The notes under the pieces were generated by a model. It saw nothing but the letters and a program-made list of their open reading frames with translations. It did not search any database and was not told the DNA's origin. This document shows positions 56,949-64,000 of a DNA stretch of 64,000 bases, piece after piece. The DNA comes from Volvariella volvacea V23 (taxonomy: Eukaryota > Basidiomycota > Agaricomycetes > Agaricales > Pluteaceae). How positions within the stretch are numbered: the stretch's first letter is position 1; every line of letters starts with the position of its first letter. The position numbers were made by a program, and so were the translations under genes. The DNA is taken from assembly GCA_000349905.1 (NCBI GenBank), contig KB722736.1, positions 2,740,754 to 2,804,753 on the forward strand, given 5' to 3'.

Positions 56949-59829
56949 TTATGTCTTCATCCTCAGGGTAGCGAGTGTTCCGGTCTCTGAGCAGAAAGGC
57001 GCTAAATACTTGAGTCTCGACACCGGAGAGTGGACATACCGAGAGGGAGCATTGGATATCGTTGGTGAGTGTATCAAAGTGGGGGTGGGTGGGACATCAT
57101 CTAGTCTTGTCGTGGAGGACCTTGCAGTCCTTAGTTGCGAGGATATATCTAAGCTCGTTGGGCCACCCCTTCTTTTGTTGAGGTTCAGACTATCACAACA
57201 AATCAGCAAGTGGGGAATGCGTGTCAGAGTGGACCTACCCCGTCCAGATTTTCTTCTGTACAGCACGAAGTCCTCCAGCAGAATTGGCTAGATCACTTTC
57301 CTCTTCGGTGGTTCGCCCATCTGATTTCTCATATCTATTTCTCTCGTTGTCTCCTTCTGCGTCTCCATCGCTAACTACCCCTCTACCCCATCGCTTCTCT
57401 CTATCCATAATTCCCCTGTAGTCGCTAGATATGCTGCTTGACAGCAATTCCTTATCCTTATCAGCTCCAATTTCCCTCATTCTCGCAACATTCCAGACTC
57501 TCCCACTCCACAACGCTCTAATCGTGATACCAACAAACTGTCCCTCCCTATCCCTTTCTCTCACTGATCCAAGGTGGGTGCCTACAGAGCTATATGCTTC
57601 ACCACTTTCCTTCTTTTCCCTGGGCTTGACCTTATCCTTCACCGCACCGAGACTCCGACCGGCTCGTGCTGTTAATCCCTCCTTGCTTGTAGCAATACGA
57701 AGGAACGTCGGAAGGTCAGTTATACCGTCCATTACCCCAGCTAAGGGGCCTCCCACTGCGGTATTGCCTAAACCAAAACCACTGGCGAAACTGCCTATGC
57801 CACTCAATAGCGGACCTCCTCCCGTGTTCGTATCGTCTCCAGATGTAGCGGCTACAGCGCCCCCAGAAAAGGGGGAGAAGGGAAGAGAAGGGGAATGCCC
57901 AGACCTATTCTCTTCTTCACTATCTACACCAATAGCACCACCCCCGAGGCTACCCCCTGCAACTGCAGTTTCAAGTTTGTCTCTCAATGCCCTCCGGACC
58001 TTTCTTCCCTCTCCTGGCCGAAGCTTGGCATCACTAGTGGAGATGATGGAAAAAAGGAGGTCGCGGGTCAGGGTCATCCCTACTTGATAGCTGTGGGCTG
58101 GACTACCACTATAACTGCTGAGGAGGGGTGATACAGAAGCAACTGACGGTGTCGCAGTCATAGCTAGAGCTGATGCAACCAAAGTCGAATGGTACAACGG
58201 AGAAGGTGTCGGTACTCCGCTGGTAACCGTTTGTGCATTGCTAATGGCGATACCCGCATGCGTAGAATTTCTCGTCTGCGCAAAAGCAGAGAGGGCTAAT
58301 GCAAAGTTGTATGGATGGAGAAATGGGTCACGGGGTATTAAGTGGTTGTAACCAAGCGCAGATAGTCTGTTACGCATTGCGAGAACGGTTGATAGCATAG
58401 AAGACACAAATGTCGGGTCAGCAATCCGCTCCATAGGCTATAGGCGACATCAGTAAATGCGCCTCGTGAAGATCAACGACTAACCTCAAGCGACAAGTAA
58501 GCTTGACCGATATCTGCGACCCATCTCTGTATGCCTTCGACAGTTGCATCACATAGCAAGCCATCCAGTAGCACACTGCCTGTTGAGACTGTATCATACA
58601 AGCCAAATATGGAAAGCCCGGCCTGCAGCAGCTTGACCAGTTCGAGGACCGTAGCACTGAAGGCTGCCCGATCCTTGGTTCTTCCTAAAAGTCTGCTGGA
58701 CGACGACAAAGTGGAGATTGAGGTGCCTGGCAAAACTGGACTGGCAACAGCCGCCCTGGAAAGTGAACCCGATCTGGGCACATCGAGGAATTGGTTGTCG
58801 TAATCAGTAAATTTAGAAAGGGAGTGCTTTTGCTTGTGCCTAGGAGATGGAGCGGGGGTCGAAGAGATGCTGCTGGGCAACGGGAGGTTCTCGGTGGAAG
58901 TAGGCAAGTTCAAGGAGGGCACCTCGGTTGTATCAGGCAGGTGATAGGTTGAAATGAAACGATCTTTGGTTGCGTCACTGGATCAGATCAGCGTGCAGGC
59001 AACAAATCGAGGATGGGTGTCTGACCTAGGCTCCTCAAGGGTCAACGCAGTCCGGCCACTGCATCCCATACGAAGCAAATTTATGTTTGTATAAAGTTGT
59101 TCACGTACAGCCAAGAAGTTGCCCTCAGGAATAGGAACTATTGTGTAATCGGAGCGAAAGTGCGGGAGAAATGTGACCATGACGACCCCTTTGGTCTAAT
59201 AGCGGGTCAGGATGCAGGAGCGGGAGGAATGGAGAGATATAAGTACCTGCTTAATGGGACCTATTTTCCCCTCGTCCCCATCCAGATTTGGATAGGTGAA
59301 AGTTGTTTCCTTTGCTCGAGTGCCCTGTCGCTGCAGGTGGCGTATTGCCTTTTCCCACTCTTCTTGAGCTTCGGAATGGGAAAGCTCCTTGGATGGAACA
59401 AGAGAGGTGACAGTTATCTGCGGGGACCATGAGACACGAACATTGTGGGCAATGATAGGGGACGTCACCTTGTGCTGAGGGTTGCCAGAGTAGACGGTTA
59501 AGACTGTGATCGGTTTGCGCTCAACGATCCTGCAAAACGCTCGCAACAAGGAGAAGGAGGAGGATCGGATCGAAAGCATACCATTTCTCTACGGCATACA
59601 TCTGAAAGCCGCTCACTTCGAAACTCTCCCGCTCGACAACAAACTTGAGAGGGATGCCCAGCCATTCGTCAGATATAAGGGAAGAAGCTGGGGACGATTG
59701 GGACTGCGAGACGGAGGCGGATCTGGGGCGAGAGAGCCTGGAGGAGGGAGCTCTGGATCTCGGAGAGCTGGGGGGAGGGGATGCGGGACAGGGAGCAGAT
59801 CTGAGAGTCGGGACGAGGAGGACATTCAT
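56949..59829 (-). CDS. STB6-like protein
   Basis: Related to the yeast Stb2/Stb6 N-terminal domain family (partners of the Sin3 corepressor). Start MNVLLVPTLRSAPCPAS, then SDEWLGIPLKFVVERESFEV, SGFQMYAVEKW joined by an intron (about 59585-59532) to IVERKPITVLTVYSGNP, HNVRVSWSPQITVTSLVPS and EEWEKAIRHLQRQGTRAKET. The rest is low complexity (Gly/Ser-rich around 57760-57960) with amphipathic helices (LELVKLLQAGLSIFGL). A final intron (about 57234-57192) leads to an exon ending SETGTLATLRMKT at 56949; without it the protein stops at 57235. I am fairly sure of one gene, less sure of the family name. Confidence 0.6.
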
Positions 59830-60008
59830 GCTCCCCCGGAGCGTCGAAGCGAGAGCAATGTAATAAATGAAATTAAGCCGGGAAGGGGGTTAGCTGTTAC
59901 GTAATAAGCAAAATAAATAAGAATAATAATAAAGGGAGTGAGATCTGACCCTCACATCGGGGAATTGCAAAATAAATAGACGATGGGATTGGGACAGCTG
60001 TGTCGATA
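59830..60008. promoter_or_regulatory. Divergent upstream region: STB6-like / RING-LON
   Basis: 179 bp between opposed starts; AT-rich at 59900-59940 (AATAAATAAGAATAATAATAAA). Likely shared promoter. Confidence 0.45.
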
Positions 60009-62204
60009 ATGCCGGCCTCCTTCCTCCCCATCCTCTCCTGTCCCCTCTGCGACACTCCCAACTCCCTCACAAGCCCAACCACCCTCCACTGCGGCCACTC
60101 GCTCTGCGCGAACCATCTCCACACATACCCAAATTGCCCCGTCTCATCCTGCCCCGCTTCCACCCCTGCAGACCTCGAAGTTGTACCACCAGTCACCACC
60201 TCTTCCAATGTTGTCATTCTCCCCCCGCCCGCCTCTGACGACGATTCCGAGGACCCGTCTATACCCCTGATACCGCCGCGGCCGAAGGTTGATGTAACTC
60301 TCAATAAGGTCATAAGTCTCGTCCACCGCGCTCAGTCCTGGAATTCGGCTCAATCGTCATCACATGCCTCTACTGACGACGACGACGATTCAGACGATGA
60401 CACACTCCTTTCAGTGCATAGTACACGCCTACCTTCCCCTCCGCCCGTTCCGTCTCGTGCGCGTCCTCGCTCCCGTTCGCCGTCGCGTTCTCGATCCAAC
60501 TCCCCTTCTCACGATTATCCGCCTGGCAGCCCCTCTCGACGACCGAGGAAGCGCCAGCGGATCTGTCCCCCGGAATCTTCAACAGCGGATCAGCCACGCG
60601 TATTAACCCAACTCCATCCCCACTCCAGACATAGTCGCAAGCGGTCTCTCGATCCTACAGACATCCTTGCCCGGTTCAAGAAGGAACTTCTCGCGGAGCT
60701 CACTTGTGAGATATGCTTCACCCTCCTCTTCCAACCTGTTACGACACCTTGTCAACACGTCTGTTCCTCTCTTGTCCTATTTCATCGCCTCCTGACCGAG
60801 TCCCACAGACTTTTTGTGCTAAATGCCTTCAGCGCTCCCAAGACCACAGTCAACTCTGTCCATTGTGTCGGCAGCCATTGCCCGGTTATTCCTTCTTCCA
60901 AAATCACCCTTACAATAAAGTCATCCTAACTATTAGTATGCTCTCTGACATTACACCATTAATTATTCATAACCCATTTGTTCTAGTCCTCAAAGCATTC
61001 CCTTCAACATATCAGGAACGCGCGGAAGCCATAGAAGCGGAAGAGCGCAATGCGCAGTTGGATACACCGATCTTCGTCTGCCTGCTTAGCTTTCCTGGCA
61101 TTCCCACCTGCCTGCACTTCTTCGAGCCTAGGTTCGTCAATATCATTGTTTCAAATTGCGATCGAGGGTAACTTTTCTCTAGGTACCGACTCATGCTCCG
61201 TCGTTGTCTGGAGTCTCCCACTCCCTCATTTGGGATGATCATGTCCCCAAAGCCCGGTGTAGCAAACCCAGAATATGGAACAATGTTGGAGATAAGACGT
61301 GTCGAGATGCTACGTGATGGAAGAAGCTTGGTTGAGGCATTTGGAACTTACCGCTTCAGAATCATCGAGCGTGGTATACTTGACGGCTACACAGTTGGTC
61401 GTATTGAAAGGTTGTTTGCCCTGTATATTGCTATAACCCCGTAAAAGGTGCTTACTGACGCCTAGAGTGGATGATTATCCGGAGGATCTACCCCAAATCA
61501 TCTATGCACCCGGCCCTCCCGTGCCTTCAGCGCCATCGCGACCGTCAACGCCTGCTTCGGTATCTTCAAACCCACCATCGCCGTCGCGGACTGATAGGTC
61601 CAAAACTCGCTCTAGTCCAGTTGCGTCACCATCACCATCCGATCAACCCCCATTACCCACATTGTCCTCTATACCTCCACGGCTACATGCTACTAATGAA
61701 CAGCTCATGCAATCGTGTCGAGAGTTTCTGGATCGTCTCGAACAAGGTGCAGCCCCTTGGGTAGTCCAACGCCTCAACAATTGGTACGGACCAATGCCCA
61801 CAGATCCAGCTGCATTCTCTTTCTGGGTCGCCCTTGTTCTACCGATTGAAGACCAGGAAAGGGCAAAGCTATTTCCAATACGGAGCATTCGGCTGCGACT
61901 TCTGGTAGTATCTCACTGGATCGAGCAACTGAACAATCAATGGTACGCTTACCCTAATATTGGCCCTTTCTTCGCATGGGTTTCTATTCGCTGGGTACCG
62001 CTGGTGTTGGGCATTGGCCTAGGTTTGGGTCTCGCTCAATTTCTGTCGTTTGCGGGCTTCACCCCAACGACCGCTCCCCTGGCGGTAGCAGATTCGTCCC
62101 CCCAGCAGATTGCCTTATTAGCAGGCTTGATCTTATTTCTGTGGATGTTTCTAATGGGGCTTTCTTGATGCAGGTGGTTTGGGAGTGGATGTGTTATCCT
62201 TTAA
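60009..62204 (+). CDS. RING-finger / LON substrate-binding domain protein (LONRF-like)
   Basis: Probable E3 ubiquitin ligase. Start MPASFLPILSCPLCDT: a first Cys/His cluster (CPLC...CGHSLC...CPVSSC). A Ser/Arg/Pro-rich linker follows, then RING FKKELLAELTCEICFTLLFQPVTTPCQH split by an intron and continued TFCAKCLQRSQDHSQLCPLC. The LON domain shows PIFVCLLSFPGIPTCLHFFEPRYRLML, FGMIM, EYGTMLEIRRVEML, RFRIIERGILDGYTVGRIERV and late LLVVSHWIEQLNNQW. Two endings are possible. Splicing 61943-62173 (231 nt) gives QWWFGSGCVIL and a stop at 62204. Reading through gives a further 75 codons with two membrane helices and a stop at 62168. The spliced ending looks more family-like; the other is noteworthy (see findings). 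Confidence 0.85.
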
Positions 62205-62748
62205 CCTGCGACGCCGGGTTCCATTACCACTTTTACGCATACCGACTACACATGTTGCATTTTGGATGGATTGGTCATCCTAGATGAGAGGGACGGCTGT
62301 GTATTGGCCCAACAGCCTATTTTGCTGTGCATGTTTTTGTACAACTAAATGAACTGATTGCGTGCCACAACCCTTCGAGACACAATTGAGGTTCAGGGCA
62401 TTCTGCACATGTTGAGGGATCTGATCGAACCAAAATTCAGAGGGGGATCTCACGGAACAGGATGTCATAGTACTTGGGTCTAGACACCGAAATGACAGAC
62501 ATCTATAATCAAACCTGAGAACGCTCAGGTGAGCAAGGATAACTTAACTGCCTACGGGATCACATCGACATAACAACTTGCCGATCGGAGTTAGTAGCGG
62601 AGTCGGCGGCGTGTTCCCCAAATGGGTACACCGCCAACTGAGTTTGAAGCGGCAGGGGCAGTGATCGCAGTAGGGCCGATCCTGTATTCGGATTACCTGA
62701 CGTAGTACTCCTCAGTCAGGGTTCGTCCACATCCTCGACCTGCAGCCC
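62205..62748. other. Intergenic region upstream of the PX-domain gene
   Basis: 544 bp. No gene or RNA recognised. The stretch before 62749 would be the promoter. Confidence 0.4.
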
Positions 62749-64000
62749 ATGTCGGTATCAGACGTCTCAACCACTACAGCACCAACGACAACAACACCTG
62801 GCACATCGAATACAGCCCTATCACAATCCCCACCGCCGCTGTCTTCATCCCCAGAACCACACCAGGATGACTCAGACACCAGGCTAACACCACAGCGTGC
62901 CCATTATCTCAAGAAATATCTCATTCAGCTACAGTTTCGCCGAGAATTAGATGCCATTGTTTCCAACACAACCAATGTCTCCCCTTTATCCTATCTTGGT
63001 CCCCCTTTTAGCCCTCCGCCAAAGCATGCGCCGCATGTCGATCTACCCCTTCTTCGGTACATCTTCCGTCAATTCGTCCTCACGTTTCCTTTCATGGCCG
63101 CAGCTCCAAAAGATTTCTACTCAGACAAGCTTCAGCCTTTTGTCGCCTCAATTCTCTCACGCAATCTATCGTCTACATTCTCCTTGGATGAAAGTGCGGG
63201 CTCAGCCGAGAAGGCCTCGCAGGTCAAATTGATGACTAGAATCGAGAGGAATCTCGCTCTCTTTATTGGTGCCGCTACCAAGATAGTTGAGCGTGAGGAG
63301 GTGGTGAGACTCAGCCAGACCGATCTTGACCGAATCGAAACCTTGGCAAAGAAGCGGCAAGCGCGTATGTCAAAGAGGCGGGATGCATTCGACGTCAATA
63401 TTGTGAGTGTAAGGACTGTTACAGACAAGGGTAGGATGCGTAGTAGAGTTCATGAGGTTTGCCCCATTTCCTATGTGCGAATTGCAGCGGACCCATGTTT
63501 AATGCATTAGGAATTCATCATTCGTACGCGTCGGTCACGATATCCGGATATTTATGTCTCTAGAAGGTATGGAGACTTTAGGACACTAGCGAATGAAGTC
63601 AGTCTTTTTCTTTGAGCCCCAAATGAGTAATGACACACTTCTTTCACGTAGTTGCGTAAGGCTCACCCTGAGGAAACTATACGACAACCACCCAATAAGG
63701 ATCGTACTGTGGTCAATATACCATCTTCTACAGTAGCTAGCCCCATTTCGGCCCATCAACCAGCATTCTCCGATATCCCTGATACACCGACGACGCCAGG
63801 TCTCCCAGAATCTGTATACCATGCCAGACCATCGCGCCTGGCCAGGGAAAAAAATCGTCTTACTCTCCGATCTTATCTTCACTCCTTGATGTCGTCGTCT
63901 ACCATTGCATCATCTCCTGTCCTCATGTCATTTTTACTTTCTGGACCCACCACGCTATCTCGTGAGGAAATGGAAGATGCTCGCAGAAGAGAAGAGGCCG
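62749..64000 (+). CDS. PX-domain protein (N-terminal part; runs off the window)
   Basis: Phosphoinositide-binding protein similar to yeast Ypr097w type proteins. The N-terminus is Thr/Ser/Pro-rich, then a helical PX-associated (PXB-like) region: HYLKKYLIQLQFRRELDAI, SYLGPPFSPPPKHAP, LLRYIFRQFVLTFPFMAAAP, FYSDKLQPFVASILSRNLSS and IERNLALFIGAATKI. After an intron (63457-63510) the PX domain begins: EFIIRTRRSRYPDIYVSRRYGDFRTLANE, with the basic RRYGDF lipid-contact motif, then LRKAHPEETIRQPPNK across the next intron (63600-63652). The gene continues beyond 64000. Confidence 0.88.

Noticed and set aside
57431..58087. 218-codon open frame on the + strand
   Set aside because: It lies antisense to the STB6-like gene over its Ser/Gly-rich region, has low-complexity Ser/Pro content and no family resemblance; a shadow of the real gene.
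62280..62468. Possible tRNA or small gene downstream of the RING-LON gene
   Set aside because: No cloverleaf, no TTCRANY box pair, and the 62-codon minus frame has no resemblance.
1..64000. CRISPR arrays, transposons, toxin or defence islands
   Set aside because: No regularly spaced repeats, no terminal inverted repeats with transposase and no such protein families were seen; the window is an ordinary eukaryotic gene array.

Overview
This is a gene-dense stretch of a filamentous fungal nuclear genome, most likely a basidiomycete of the Agaricomycetes. Evidence: roughly 34 protein genes in 64 kb on both strands, most split by many GT-AG introns of about 45-65 nt; intergenic spaces often below 300 bp; and a typical fungal gene set (chitin deacetylase, RFX regulator, Ost1, Ppn1, Elg1, Yos1, MARVEL-domain proteins). 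Two runs of exactly 100 N (6325-6424, 44288-44387) are scaffold gaps in a draft assembly. I saw no tRNA, rRNA, transposon or CRISPR array. Reading frames were joined by hand from the sequence, so splice sites are inferences, checked by codon phase and, where I know the family, by recalled family motifs.

Layout. 0.4-5.6 kb: a GILT-like secreted thiol reductase, YOS1, mitochondrial uL22m, OST1 and an unknown secreted protein. 5.9-15 kb: a mitochondrial PPR protein (gapped), a membrane-anchored aspartic protease, hydroxyacid-oxoacid transhydrogenase (HOT), HIS6 and RPL35. 15.6-28.7 kb: a germinal-centre-type kinase, a chitin deacetylase with a GPI-type tail, TFIIF alpha, a bHLH factor and ELG1. 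28.8-33 kb: a JMJD7-type JmjC hydroxylase, NHP2 and BFR1. 33.6-41 kb: an RFX transcription factor, endopolyphosphatase PPN1 and a small unknown membrane protein. 41.6-48.7 kb: acetoacetyl-CoA synthetase (gapped) and two or three tandem MARVEL-type membrane proteins. 48.9-64 kb: UBC8/UBE2H, a THOC5-like protein, glucose-6-phosphate dehydrogenase, an unknown protein, a CCDC47-like ER protein, an unknown coiled-coil protein, an STB6-like protein, a RING-LON protein and a PX-domain protein cut off by the window end.

Most genes are housekeeping and unrelated in pathway, as usual for fungal chromosomes. Loose themes are secretion and the ER (YOS1, OST1, CCDC47-like, aspartic protease, chitin deacetylase), transcription and RNA (TFIIF, THOC5, NHP2, RFX, bHLH) and translation (uL22m, RPL35, BFR1, PPR). 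I found no defence island, secondary-metabolite cluster or mobile system. The most striking features are in gene structure: a run of micro-exons in PPN1 including one of only 5 nt, a RING-LON gene whose last intron can also be read as a two-helix membrane tail, and a GC-AG intron in HIS6.
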